Source of the DNA: Nonomuraea guangzhouensis
GTDB lineage: Bacteria > Actinomycetota > Actinomycetes > Streptosporangiales > Streptosporangiaceae
Reading direction: 5' to 3'
DNA: 64,000 nucleotides
Assembly (NCBI RefSeq): GCF_019396345.1
Contig: NZ_JAHKRM010000003.1
Coordinates: 248,001-312,000, forward strand
Shown one piece after another: positions 45,431 to 54,659 of this stretch; position 1 is the first letter of the stretch; each line of letters opens with the position of its first letter. A program made the translations under genes and the position numbers. Under the pieces are notes generated by a model. It was not told the origin of the DNA and searched no databases. It saw nothing but the letters and a program-made list of their open reading frames with translations.

Positions 45431-46323
45431 CGATCGCTCCTCGCGCTACGGGTCCTGAGGACGGCCAGCGCGGCCAGTGACAGCAGCACCGTCGCGCCGG
45501 CCAGCAGCACCGAACTGGCCGCGCCCAGGTAGATGTCGTTGTCCACGAACGCCTGCTGGTAGATCCGCATCAGCGGCACCCAGTCCTGGCTGATGGCGTT
45601 GGTCATCGGCCGCAGCGTGGCCGGTTCGCTGAAGACCTGCAGCATGCCGATCAGCGTGAAGACCGAGGTCATGGTGAGCGCCGGGCGCAGGAGCGGCACC
45701 TTGATCCGCAGCGCGATCCGCCACTCGCTGGCGCCGTCGAGGCGGGCGGCCTCGTACAGCTCCTTGGGGATGGCCCGCAGCGTGGTGTAGAGCACCACCA
45801 TGTTGAACCCGACCGAGCCCCACACGGCGATGTTGGCCACCGAGAAGAAGATCGACACGTCACCGAAGAAGTCCGCGGCCGGCAGGCCGGCCCCCTTCAG
45901 GGCGGCGCTGATCGGGCTGACCGCCGGAAGATAGATGAACCCCCACAGCAGGCTGGCGATGACGCCCGGCACCGCGTACGGCAGGAAGATCGTGATCCTC
46001 GAGGCGCGCTTGCCCCCGACCCTGGGCGCGTCCAGCAGCAGTGCGAACAGCAGGGCCAGGCCCATGGTGGCGGGCACCATGATCACGCCGTAGCCGAGCA
46101 TGCGCTGCATCGCCTCGTACAGCGCCGAGTCCCCGATCGCCTCCAGGTAGTTCTCCAGGCCGATGAACACCTCGGTCCGGATGCCGAACCCGGCGCCCCG
46201 CACCCGCATGGCGTGCAGACTCAGCCAGATGGCGTACCCGATCGGGATGACGATGAAGACCGTGAACAGGATGACGGCCGGCGCCGCCATCAGGTAGGGC
46301 GCGCGCTTCTGCTTTCCGGTCAT
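45427..46323 (-). CDS. sugar ABC transporter permease, MalF type
   Basis: 298 residues, six membrane helices (first APAVILFTVFIVIPIGYAIWLSL), EAA loop ELYEAARLDGASEWRIALRIKVPLLRPAL. ATG 46323 overlaps the binding-protein stop (ATGA). Partner of the MalG-type permease downstream. Confidence 0.92.
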   Translation of the reverse strand: MTGKQKRAPYLMAAPAVILFTVFIVIPIGYAIWLSLHAMRVRGAGFGIRTEVFIGLENYLEAIGDSALYEAMQRMLGYGVIMVPATMGLALLFALLLDAPRVGGKRASRITIFLPYAVPGVIASLLWGFIYLPAVSPISAALKGAGLPAADFFGDVSIFFSVANIAVWGSVGFNMVVLYTTLRAIPKELYEAARLDGASEWRIALRIKVPLLRPALTMTSVFTLIGMLQVFSEPATLRPMTNAISQDWVPLMRIYQQAFVDNDIYLGAASSVLLAGATVLLSLAALAVLRTRSARSDR

Positions 46324-47645
46324 CCGCCGACGACCTGGTAGCCCTGCTTCTTCAGGTCGGCGACGCTCGCCTGCTGCACCTTCGTGGCCACGGCCGCGAG
46401 GTCGGCCTTGTTCTTGACCGCCGTCGGCAGCTGGTCCTCGAACTGGCCGTAGGTGACGTTGGTGTTCGGCCCCCAGCTGTCGAAGCCGCGCGCCGTCTTC
46501 GAGATCTTCGAGGCGGACTCGTAGTAGTCGGGCTGACCGGTCATGTACGCGGGCGCGGCGTCGAGCCCGCCGGAGGTCTGGCCGAGCGTGGCGGCCGGGT
46601 AGAGGCCGATCTCGACGAGCACCTTCAGCGCCTCGGGGTCGGTGCTCAGCCATCTGGCGAACTTCGCCGCCGGCGCCTTCTGCTTGGAGGTCGCGCTGAC
46701 CGCGGTGGACGAGCCGCCCCAGAAGCCGGTGACGTTCTCGCCCGCGCTCCACTGCGGCAGCGGGGCCATCTTCCACTTGCCCTTGCTGGAGGGGGCGACG
46801 CCCGCCAGGACGCCGGAGCCCCAGACCGCGCTGGGCCAGGCGATGATGGTGCCATCGTTCATCTGGCTGTTCCACTGCGGCGTGTACATCGGGTCGCCGA
46901 GCACCGCGCCCGAGTTGACCAGCCCGCCCCAGAAGCTCAGCACCTTGCGGGTGGCCGGGTCGTCGATGGCGACCTTCCACGCCTCCTTCTGGTTGGACCA
47001 CCAGTTGGCCCCGGCCTGCTGGGCGAACCCGGCCACCCAGCCGGCGTCGCCGGGCGAGAACGTGGTCAGGTAGCGCTTGGGGTCCTTCTGCCGGACCGTC
47101 TCGGCGAGCGCGCCGAACTCCTCCCAGGTCTTCGGCACCGCGAGGCCCAGCCTCTCGAACAGGTCCGCGCGGTAGAAGAGCATCATCGGGCCGACGTCCG
47201 CGGGAATCGCGTAGGTGGCGCCGCCGAAGGAGGTCAGGTTCCAGGTGCCCTCGGGGAAGGCGGACTTGACCGGGGTGATCGAGTTGGTCAGGTCCTGAAG
47301 GGCGTTGTTGGTGATCAGGGTCGGCAGCGACTGGTACTCCGCCTGCAGGACGTCGGGCGCGTTGCCCGCCTTGACCGCCGTCAGGAACTTGGCGATCAGC
47401 TCGTCGCTGGCGGCCTGCCCGCTGAGGGTGACCTGCTGGTTGGGGTTCTTCTTGTTCCAGAGGTCGACGACGCGCTGGATGTTCTCCGCCCAGCTCCAGA
47501 AGACCAGGGAGGCCGCGGCGTTCTCGTCCCCGGCGATGGGGGAGGGAGCCGGGGCGGTGGCGTCGGAGCCGGAGTCGTCGGTGCTGCCGCAACCGGCCAG
47601 GAGCAGCGTGGCGGCCGACGAGGCGAGGAACGTTCTTCTACGCAA
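46320..47645 (-). CDS. sugar-binding lipoprotein of the ABC importer (family 1)
   Basis: 441 residues from TTG 47645, which has GGAG about 6 bases upstream and gives a clean lipoprotein signal (RRRTFLASSAATLLLAGC, acylated Cys at about residue 18). Family 1 extracellular solute-binding protein: LVFWSWAENIQRVVDLWNKKNPNQQV, GNAPDVLQAEYQSLP, PADVGPMMLFYRADLFERLGL, WGGSSTAV. It binds oligosaccharide outside the membrane. The TTG lies inside the end of the GH42 gene (8-base overlap). Confidence 0.9.
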   Translation of the reverse strand: MRRRTFLASSAATLLLAGCGSTDDSGSDATAPAPSPIAGDENAAASLVFWSWAENIQRVVDLWNKKNPNQQVTLSGQAASDELIAKFLTAVKAGNAPDVLQAEYQSLPTLITNNALQDLTNSITPVKSAFPEGTWNLTSFGGATYAIPADVGPMMLFYRADLFERLGLAVPKTWEEFGALAETVRQKDPKRYLTTFSPGDAGWVAGFAQQAGANWWSNQKEAWKVAIDDPATRKVLSFWGGLVNSGAVLGDPMYTPQWNSQMNDGTIIAWPSAVWGSGVLAGVAPSSKGKWKMAPLPQWSAGENVTGFWGGSSTAVSATSKQKAPAAKFARWLSTDPEALKVLVEIGLYPAATLGQTSGGLDAAPAYMTGQPDYYESASKISKTARGFDSWGPNTNVTYGQFEDQLPTAVKNKADLAAVATKVQQASVADLKKQGYQVVGG

Positions 47646-49698
47646 GGGGATCTCCAAACGGTGGTTGAACTCGGGGGCGCAGCGCGGCGACCGCACGCGG
47701 CGTGAGCGTGACGTGGCCCGTCGCGGGGGATCCGGTCAGCAGGTCATCGGCCGCGTGGGGGATCGGCAGCCGTACGGTGGCGGTGCCGTGGTTGAGCAGG
47801 AACAGGACGTCGCCGCGGCGGACCGCCTCGACGCCCGGCGGCAGGTCGGGCAGCTCCCCGCGCACGCCGGCGTCGGCCAGCAGCCGCCCGGCCAGCGCGC
47901 CGAGCGCGACCGGCTCGGGCATGGTCGCCACGTACCAGGCGACGCCCTGCCCGGCGCGGTGCCGCAGCACGGCGGGGTACCCGGCGAGGTCACCTTCGGT
48001 GAACTCGGCCACCGTCTCGGCGCCCTCCGCGGCGATCAGCTCGGTCCAGGTGTGCGCGGTGAACTCGGCGCCGCCGGTCCATGCGTGCGCGGCGGGCTCG
48101 CCGCCGCCGGTCCACTGGCAGCGCACGGGCCGGTCCTCGGGCGCGGGCAGCCACTCCTCGCCGGACGCGCCGAGCACCTCACGCAGCGGCGCGGGGAACC
48201 GCCCGGTCCGTACGTGCGCCCGCGGGTCCACGATCCCGGAGAACGGCCCGACCATCAGCACACCGCCGCCGTGCACGTACGCGGTCAACGCGGCGGCGTC
48301 CTGATCGCTGATGAGGTAGAGGTTCGGCACCACAACCAGCGGGTAACCGCTCAGCTCGGCCGAAGGCGGCACCAGATCCACGCTCACACCGCGTTCCCAG
48401 AACGGCAGGTAGTAGCTCAGGAGCTGGTCCGGTGCGTTGAGGCGGTCGCTGGGCCGGCCGCGCTCCTCCAGCGCCCACCAACTCGCCCAGTCGAACACCA
48501 TCGCCACCCGCGCCGGCACCGGCTCGCCCGCCACGGGGGCGAGCTCGCGCAGCTCCTGGCCGTGCGCGCGGACCTCGGCGTGCAGGCGCGTGTCCGGGCC
48601 CGCGTGCGGCACCATCGCGGCGTGGAAGCGCTCGGCGCCGAAGCGCGAGGCCCGCCACTGGAAGTAGCAGAGCCCGTCGGCGCCGCGGGCCACCGCCTGC
48701 AGCGATTCGAGCCGGAACTGCCCCGGCGGCTTGGGCAGGTTGTGCGGGCGCCAGTTGACGCCGTTCGTGGCCTGCTCCATCAGCAGCCAGGGCCGTCCCT
48801 GGCCGAGCCCGCGCATCAGGTCGTGCGTGAGCGCGGTCCGCGCGGGGGAGAGCGGGTCCGCCGGGTCGGGGTAGCAGTCGTTGGAGACGATGTCCTCTTC
48901 GCCGGCCCACGACCAGTAGTCCACCGGCTTGAACAGGCCCATGAAGTTCGTGGTGACCGGCGTGCCGGGGGTGCGCTCGCGCAGGATGTCGCGTTCGGCC
49001 TGGTAGTGGGCGAGGAGCGCGTCGGAGCAGAAGCGCTGCCAGTCGAGCTGCTGCGTGGGATTGATCATGTACGGGGCGCGGCGCGGGGGGATGATCTCGG
49101 CCCAGTCGCTGTAGCGCTGGCTCCAGAACGTGGTGCCCCATGCCTCGTTGAGCGTGTCCAGGTCGCCGTGGCGGGCCTGGAGCCAGGTGCGGAAGGCCGC
49201 CGCCGACTCGTCGCAGTGGCAGATCTGGCCGTACTCGTTGCCCACGTGCCACAGGGCCAGGGTGGGGTGGCCGGCGTACCGGTCGGCTAAGTCGGTCACG
49301 ATCGCCAGCGCCCGCTCCCGGTAGACCGGCGACGACGGGCAGAACTGGTTGCGCGAGCCGTACCAGAGGCGGTGCCCCGACTCGTCGACCGGCAGCGTCT
49401 CCGGCCAGCGGTGTCCCAGCCACGGCGGCGGCGAGGCGGTCGGCGTGGCCAGGTCGACCGCGATCTCGGCCGCGCCGAGCAGGTCGAGGACCCGGTCCAG
49501 CCAGCCGAAGTCCCGCGCGCCCGGCTCCGGCTCGATCCGTGCCCAGCTGAACACGCCGACGGTGACCAGGTTGACCCCGGCCGCCTTCATCAGCTCGACG
49601 TCCTCGGTCCAGACCTCCTCCGGCCACTGCTCGGGGTTGTAGTCCCCGCCGAACAGCAGGCCGCGCCCGTCGGTCAGCGTGTGCGTCCCCAGCCTCAT
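47638..49698 (-). CDS. GH42 beta-galactosidase
   Basis: 686 residues, no signal peptide. LLFGGDYNPEQWPEEVWTEDVELMKAAGVNLVTVGVFSWARIEP opening; acid/base E155 in WHVGNEYG; nucleophile E308 in LLMEQATNGVNW; trimerisation and beta domains follow. An insertion with a repeated WTGG motif (TGGGEPAAHAWTGGAEFTAHTW, about 540-562) is a small internal duplication. Removes terminal beta-galactose. Overlaps the LacI gene by ATGA. Confidence 0.93.
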   Translation of the reverse strand: MRLGTHTLTDGRGLLFGGDYNPEQWPEEVWTEDVELMKAAGVNLVTVGVFSWARIEPEPGARDFGWLDRVLDLLGAAEIAVDLATPTASPPPWLGHRWPETLPVDESGHRLWYGSRNQFCPSSPVYRERALAIVTDLADRYAGHPTLALWHVGNEYGQICHCDESAAAFRTWLQARHGDLDTLNEAWGTTFWSQRYSDWAEIIPPRRAPYMINPTQQLDWQRFCSDALLAHYQAERDILRERTPGTPVTTNFMGLFKPVDYWSWAGEEDIVSNDCYPDPADPLSPARTALTHDLMRGLGQGRPWLLMEQATNGVNWRPHNLPKPPGQFRLESLQAVARGADGLCYFQWRASRFGAERFHAAMVPHAGPDTRLHAEVRAHGQELRELAPVAGEPVPARVAMVFDWASWWALEERGRPSDRLNAPDQLLSYYLPFWERGVSVDLVPPSAELSGYPLVVVPNLYLISDQDAAALTAYVHGGGVLMVGPFSGIVDPRAHVRTGRFPAPLREVLGASGEEWLPAPEDRPVRCQWTGGGEPAAHAWTGGAEFTAHTWTELIAAEGAETVAEFTEGDLAGYPAVLRHRAGQGVAWYVATMPEPVALGALAGRLLADAGVRGELPDLPPGVEAVRRGDVLFLLNHGTATVRLPIPHAADDLLTGSPATGHVTLTPRAVAALRPRVQPPFGDPLA

Positions 49699-50720
49699 AC
49701 CGTTCTCCCTTCGCGTGGTGGTGCGGAGCTGTCGCCGATCACCAGGCGGCAGGGCACGAGCCGCTGCTGTGGCGGGGCGTCGCCCCGCAGCCGGTCGATG
49801 AGCATCCGCGCGCCGAGCCGGCCCAGCTCGGCGCTGGGCGGCTCCAGCGTGGTGAGCCTGGGGTGGAACATCTCGGCGACGCGCGCCGACGACAGCACCA
49901 GCAGCAGCGTCAGGTCCTCCGGGATCCGCCAGCCGCGTGCCGCCACGGCGGCGATCACGCCGACCGCCGCGTGATCGTCCATGACGGCCAGCGCCGTCAC
50001 GTCGGGATGCGCGGCGACCAGCTCCTCGAACGCCTGCCTGCCCTCCTCGGCAGAGCCGGGGCGGAAGTCGTCCACGTAATCGATCCCGGCCGCGCGGGCG
50101 GCCCCGGCGAACTCGATCTCGGCCCGGATCGCGGGCCCATACTGGGCCGCGTACGTGTCGGTCGACAGGTTGAAGAAGGCCAGCTTGCGATGCCCCAGCC
50201 CGGCCACGTGCGCCACGGCGTCCCTCGCCGTCGCCGCGAAGTCGATGTCGGCGTAGTCGATCGAGCCGGGCTCGCGGGTCCGCCCTATCATGCTGAACGC
50301 CACCCCGGCCGCCGACAGGAACTCCGGCCGCTCGTCGTCGAGGCCCACCTCCATCAGCAGTACGCCGTCCACCAGCCCCAGGCCGGTGAGGTGGCGCAGC
50401 TCCTCGATCGGGTCCGCGTTCTCGGGGGAGAGCAGCAGGTGATAGCCCAGCTCGCTGGCCGCCTCGGCGGCGCCGGTCGCGAACTGCATCTCGGTGAGCC
50501 CGAACCCGCTGCGCGGCGCCGGGAACAGCAGCGCCAGGATGCGCGTCCGCTTGCTCTGCAGGCCCCGGGCCAGCAGGTTCGGGCGGTAGCCGAGCTCGGC
50601 CGCGGCCTGCTCGATGCGCCGCTTGGTCGCCGCCGCCACCGGGCGGGTGCCGTTGAGCGCGGCGGAGACGGTGCTGACCGCCACCTGTGCCCGTTCGGCC
50701 ACGTCACGCAACTTGGACAT
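49695..50720 (-). CDS. LacI-family regulator of the glycan operon
   Basis: 341 residues from ATG 50720 (GGAG upstream). HTH 1-25 (KLRDVAERAQVAVSTVSAALNG), hinge KRRIEQAAAELGYRPNLLARGL, then a periplasmic-binding-protein-like sensor domain. First gene of the minus-strand operon and overlapping GH42 by 4 bases, so it is autoregulated with the operon, most likely through the palindrome at 50771-50782. Confidence 0.92.
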   Translation of the reverse strand: MSKLRDVAERAQVAVSTVSAALNGTRPVAAATKRRIEQAAAELGYRPNLLARGLQSKRTRILALLFPAPRSGFGLTEMQFATGAAEAASELGYHLLLSPENADPIEELRHLTGLGLVDGVLLMEVGLDDERPEFLSAAGVAFSMIGRTREPGSIDYADIDFAATARDAVAHVAGLGHRKLAFFNLSTDTYAAQYGPAIRAEIEFAGAARAAGIDYVDDFRPGSAEEGRQAFEELVAAHPDVTALAVMDDHAAVGVIAAVAARGWRIPEDLTLLLVLSSARVAEMFHPRLTTLEPPSAELGRLGARMLIDRLRGDAPPQQRLVPCRLVIGDSSAPPREGRTV

Positions 50721-50770
50721 ACCCACTCCGGCCCTGTGCGAGGCCGCCGATGACCGGCCTGTACGGTTGT

Positions 50771-50782
50771 CGAAACGTTTCG
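50771..50782. promoter_or_regulatory. LacI-type operator
   Basis: CGAAACGTTTCG is a perfect 12-base palindrome with central CG, flanked by TTGT on the left and CACAA on the right, 51 bases upstream of the lacI-type start. This matches the LacI/CcpA-like operator pattern. Confidence 0.75.
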
Positions 50783-50853
50783 CACAACCTAGGGTCCGTT
50801 TTACGGAGATGTCAATATCGTTAAATCTGCCGTCCTAAATACGGCCTGCGTGG

Positions 50854-51948
50854 TCAGCCGCTCGCGGCCGACCGCCTGGTGTTGAGTTGGTCGAACCCGA
50901 CCGCGACGAGGATGAGCACGCCGATGGCGATCTGGAGGTAGAAGGCGTTGATCGCCAGGAGGTTGCCGCCGTTGTTCAGCACGCCCATGATCAGCGCCCC
51001 GGTGGCGGCGCCGACCGCACTGCCCTTCGCGCCGAACAGGCTCGCGCCGCCGATGACGCAGGCGGCGATCGCGTTGAGCTCGAAGCCGGTGCCGGCGGTG
51101 GGGATGCCCGCGCCCAGGCGGGAGGCGAGCAGCACCCCGCCGAGACCGGCGAGCAGGCCCGAGATCATGTAGACCGAGATCGTCACCATCCGCACGGGGA
51201 CACCCGCGAGACGGGCCGACTCCGGGTTCGAGCCGACGGCGTAGATGTAGCGGCCGAAGACCGTCCGGGCGAGCACGAACCACATCACGGCGGTGATCGC
51301 CGCGGCGATGATGAGCAGGTTGGGGATGCCGAGGATCGTGCCGTTGGCGATGACCTGGAACGCGTCCGGCACACCCTGAATGGTCTGGGCGTCGGTGGTG
51401 ACCAGGACCAGTCCGCGGGCGATGCCGAGCATGCCCAGCGTCGCGATGAACGGCGGCAGCAGGGCCTTGGTCACCAGCAGGCCGTTGACGATGCCGAGCA
51501 CGGTGCCGATCGCCACGCCGAGCAGGATCGACGGCAGGATCGGCATGCCCGCGACCAGGAACTGCGCGGTGGAGGCGCCGGACAGGCCGAGAATCGAGCC
51601 GACCGACAGGTCGATCCCGGCGGTCAGGATGACCAGGAGCTGGCCGACCGCGATGATCCCGAAGATGGCGACCTGGCGGGCGAGGTTGGCCAGGTTGTTG
51701 CCGGTGAGGAACTCGTCGCTGGCGAGCGTGAGGGCGCCGATCGCCACGAGCAGCACGACGAGCCCGCCGCTCTCCCGTCCGGCGATGTCGCCCAGCGTGA
51801 TGACCCGTCGCTTGGGCTCGGCCGTCGCTTCGGCCGCCTGCCTGGGCTGCGGCACCGTCTCCAGCGCGGCCGCGTCGGCTTGGTCGGTGGGTGGCCGGTT
51901 GGTGATCGTCGTGGTCTCGATCGGCTCGCGCCAGATCAGCTTAGGCAT
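50854..51948 (-). CDS. sugar ABC transporter permease, RbsC type
   Basis: 364 residues. A ~50-residue cytoplasmic N-tail rich in Thr/Ala/Pro precedes about ten membrane helices; signature GIDLSVGSILGLSGA, GRYIYAVGSNPESARLAGVPVRMVTISVYMISGLLAGLGGVLL. Single permease forming a homodimer. Overlaps the ATPase gene by 8 bases. Confidence 0.92.
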   Translation of the reverse strand: MPKLIWREPIETTTITNRPPTDQADAAALETVPQPRQAAEATAEPKRRVITLGDIAGRESGGLVVLLVAIGALTLASDEFLTGNNLANLARQVAIFGIIAVGQLLVILTAGIDLSVGSILGLSGASTAQFLVAGMPILPSILLGVAIGTVLGIVNGLLVTKALLPPFIATLGMLGIARGLVLVTTDAQTIQGVPDAFQVIANGTILGIPNLLIIAAAITAVMWFVLARTVFGRYIYAVGSNPESARLAGVPVRMVTISVYMISGLLAGLGGVLLASRLGAGIPTAGTGFELNAIAACVIGGASLFGAKGSAVGAATGALIMGVLNNGGNLLAINAFYLQIAIGVLILVAVGFDQLNTRRSAASG

Positions 51949-53521
51949 CTCGGCTCACCCCTCCTGGGTCGTCCGTGCTCTCGCCTGCGGCGGCCGGAGG
52001 CTCATCCGCAGTGGCCGGAGGTGCGGCGCCTCCGGTGCCGCTCGCCAGGTGGAGCACCTCCTCCTCGGTGGCGGAGCCGGGCAGCTCGCCCGCGACCGCC
52101 CCGTCGCGCAGCACGAGGATGCGATCGGCGAGCCCCAGCAGCTCCGGGAGGTACGACGAGACCACGATGATCCCCAGCCCGCTCGCCGCCAGGTCACCGA
52201 TGACGGTGTAGAGCTCGCCCTTGGCCCCGACGTCGATGCCCTTCGTGGGCTCGTCGAACATCAGCACCTTCGGCTTGGTGAGCAGCCAGCGGGCGAGCAG
52301 CACCTTCTGCTGGTTGCCGCCGGACAGCGTCGAGACCGGCTGGTCGTAGGAACCGGCACGCAGCCGCAGGCTGTCGAGCAGCCGGTCCGCCTCCTCGGCC
52401 TGTTCGCGGCCGGGCAGCAGACCGTGGCGAGAGCCGCTGCGCAGGCTCGCGATGGTGACGTTCTCCCTGATCGACAGCTCCGGCAGCAGGCCCAGCACCT
52501 TGCGGTCCTCGGTGAGCAGCCCTACTCCGGCGTTCATCATCACGCGCGGCCCGGACGGTTTCACCGGCTTGCCGGCGACCTCCACCTGACCGGCGACGAT
52601 GGGCGCGGCGCCGAAGATGGACAGCAGCAACCCGCTCCTTCCCGCCCCCAGCAGCCCGCCGATGCCGAGGATCTCCCCGGCCCCGACGTGGAGGTCGATG
52701 CTCGGCGAGCCGTCGAACCGGCGCAGCCCCCGGACCTGGAGCGCGGGCGGTCCCGCGTGCCGGTGGGTCTCCGGATAGAGCGAGCTGATCTCCCGGCCGA
52801 CCATGGCGGTGATCAGCCGGTCCTCGTCGTACCTGCTGATCGGCCCGGCCTCGGACAGGCCACCGTCCCGCAGGACGGTCACCCAGTCGCCGATCTCGAA
52901 CATCTCCTCCAGCCGGTGGGTCACGTAGAGCATCGCGATTCCGCGCTCGCGCAGCCGCAGGATGTGCTGGAGCAGTCGTTCCGACTCCGCCTCGGTGAGC
53001 GCCGTGGTCGGCTCGTCGAAGACGATCACCTTCACGGAGTCCGCGGTCAGCACCTTGGCGATCTCCACGAGCTGGCGGGTGGCCGCCGGGAGCCGTTCCA
53101 CGATCGCCTGCGGGCTGAGCTCCGTCAGGCCGACCTCGTCGAGGGCCTTCCTGGCGCGGGTCTCCAGCCGGCCCCTGGCGATGATCCCGGTACGGGCGGG
53201 AAGGCGGCCCATGAACAGGTTCTCCGCGACCGACAGGTGAGGCAGCAGGCTGAGCTCCTGGTAGACGGCCTGGACGCCGGCCGCGCGTACGGATGCCGGA
53301 GTCGGCGTGTTGACCGGCCGGCCGGCGATCTCGTAGCTGCCGTTGTCCCGGCGCAGCGCGCCCGTCAGCACCCGGATCAGGGTCGACTTCCCCGCGCCGT
53401 TCTCCCCGGCGAGGCAGTTCACCTGGCCGGGGACCAGCCGGAGCGAGACGTCGTTGAGTGCCTGGACCGGGCCGAAGGCCTTGGAGACGCCGTGCAGTTC
53501 GACGACGGGCTCGGCCATCAT
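51941..53521 (-). CDS. sugar ABC transporter ATPase, RbsA type (two NBDs)
   Basis: 526 residues with two nucleotide-binding domains. First: Walker A GENGAGKST (about 40-48), signature LPAATRQLVEIAKVL, Walker B VIVFDEPT. Second: degenerate Walker A GGLLGAGRSG, signature LSGGNQQKVLLARWL, LMFDEPTKGID. The degenerate second P-loop is normal in RbsA/MglA/XylG. Overlaps the binding-protein gene by ATGA. Confidence 0.94.
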   Translation of the reverse strand: MMAEPVVELHGVSKAFGPVQALNDVSLRLVPGQVNCLAGENGAGKSTLIRVLTGALRRDNGSYEIAGRPVNTPTPASVRAAGVQAVYQELSLLPHLSVAENLFMGRLPARTGIIARGRLETRARKALDEVGLTELSPQAIVERLPAATRQLVEIAKVLTADSVKVIVFDEPTTALTEAESERLLQHILRLRERGIAMLYVTHRLEEMFEIGDWVTVLRDGGLSEAGPISRYDEDRLITAMVGREISSLYPETHRHAGPPALQVRGLRRFDGSPSIDLHVGAGEILGIGGLLGAGRSGLLLSIFGAAPIVAGQVEVAGKPVKPSGPRVMMNAGVGLLTEDRKVLGLLPELSIRENVTIASLRSGSRHGLLPGREQAEEADRLLDSLRLRAGSYDQPVSTLSGGNQQKVLLARWLLTKPKVLMFDEPTKGIDVGAKGELYTVIGDLAASGLGIIVVSSYLPELLGLADRILVLRDGAVAGELPGSATEEEVLHLASGTGGAAPPATADEPPAAAGESTDDPGGVSRDA

Positions 53522-54555
53522 TCCGCCTTCATCGTCGGCGGGTTGAGCAGCTGCTTGACGTCGGGCTCGGTCATGTTCGTCTTGTCGGCCACGACCGCAC
53601 CGGGATCGATGTCACGCGGCGGGATGCGCTTGACCGTGGCCATCCCGGCGGCCAGGACGCCCTGGTAGCCGAAGAAGTACGGGTTCTGCACCACCAGCGC
53701 GTCGATGGTGCCGGCCGACAGCGCGGCGTTCTCCTGCGGGTCGGAGTCGAACGCCACGACGGGGACGGTCTCGGCGGCGTGGTTGTCCTGGATCGCCCGA
53801 GCGGCGCCGACGCCTGAGGTGTTGTTGTCCGCGAACACCCCCGCCAGGTTCGGGTTGGCCGTCAGCGCGTCGTTGACCTGTGAGGCCGCGGTGTTGATGT
53901 CGTTGTTGTTGAAGCGCTGCAGCGCCACCTTGACCTGCGGGCAGTTGATCGCGATGCCCTGCTTGAAGCCGGCGTCCCGATCGACGAGTGACTGGATGCC
54001 GGCCACGGAGGACTCGATCATGACGCTGCCGCTCGTCTTGTTCTGCGCCTTGAGCAGCGCGCACATGCGCTTGCCCGCCTGCATTCCGGCCTTGACGTTG
54101 TCGGTGCCGATGAACCCCTCCGACGGGGTGGTCACGCGGCTGTCCACGGTGATGACCTTGAGACCCGCCTTGCGCGCCCGGTCGATCGCCGAGTTCAGGG
54201 CGCTGGAGGAGTTGGGCGCGATGACCAGCCCGTCAGCGCCCCGGGAGATGGAGTTCTCCACCAGTTGGACCTGCTGGTCGATGTTCGTCTCGGACGTCGG
54301 GCCGAAGGTGCTCACGTTCAGCCCGAAATCCCCACCCGCCTGTTTGGCCCCGGCGATCATCGTCTGCCAGAACGACGAGTCGCTCGCCTTGATGATCACG
54401 TCGATCTTCTTGCCGCTGGCCGCCCCGCCCGCGGCTCCACCGGCCGCCTGTACGGCCGAGCTCGTCGCCCGGCCGCCCACCACCCCGAGCACCAGCGCCA
54501 CCAACGCGATCGCCGCGACCAGTGAGAGCGAGAAGACGATACGAGAACGAGCCAT
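53518..54555 (-). CDS. sugar-binding protein, RbsB type
   Basis: 345 residues. N-terminal signal/anchor (MARSRIVFSLSLVAAIALVALVLG) and type 1 periplasmic-binding fold: KIDVIIKASDSSFWQTMIAGAKQAGGDFGLNVS, DQQVQLVENSISRGADGLVIAPN, AGLKVITVDSRV, GVFADNNTSGVGAARAIQ. First gene of a binding protein-ATPase-permease operon. Ligand probably a pentose or cyclitol but not determinable. No lipobox Cys is seen. Confidence 0.9.
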   Translation of the reverse strand: MARSRIVFSLSLVAAIALVALVLGVVGGRATSSAVQAAGGAAGGAASGKKIDVIIKASDSSFWQTMIAGAKQAGGDFGLNVSTFGPTSETNIDQQVQLVENSISRGADGLVIAPNSSSALNSAIDRARKAGLKVITVDSRVTTPSEGFIGTDNVKAGMQAGKRMCALLKAQNKTSGSVMIESSVAGIQSLVDRDAGFKQGIAINCPQVKVALQRFNNNDINTAASQVNDALTANPNLAGVFADNNTSGVGAARAIQDNHAAETVPVVAFDSDPQENAALSAGTIDALVVQNPYFFGYQGVLAAGMATVKRIPPRDIDPGAVVADKTNMTEPDVKQLLNPPTMKAE

Positions 54556-54659
54556 GACGGCCCCCCGGAGAAGTCTTGATTCCCTTCCAGCAAAGCCCGG
54601 GAATTCACTGGTTGGAGTTAGCGAAGAGAAAAGAACGCATTACTCGTGCTCGCCACGCG

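Noticed and set aside
50829..50845. GCCGT/ACGGC hairpin after the RbsC-type permease gene as a terminator
   Set aside because: Only 5 base pairs with a 7-base AT loop; too weak to call without transcript data.
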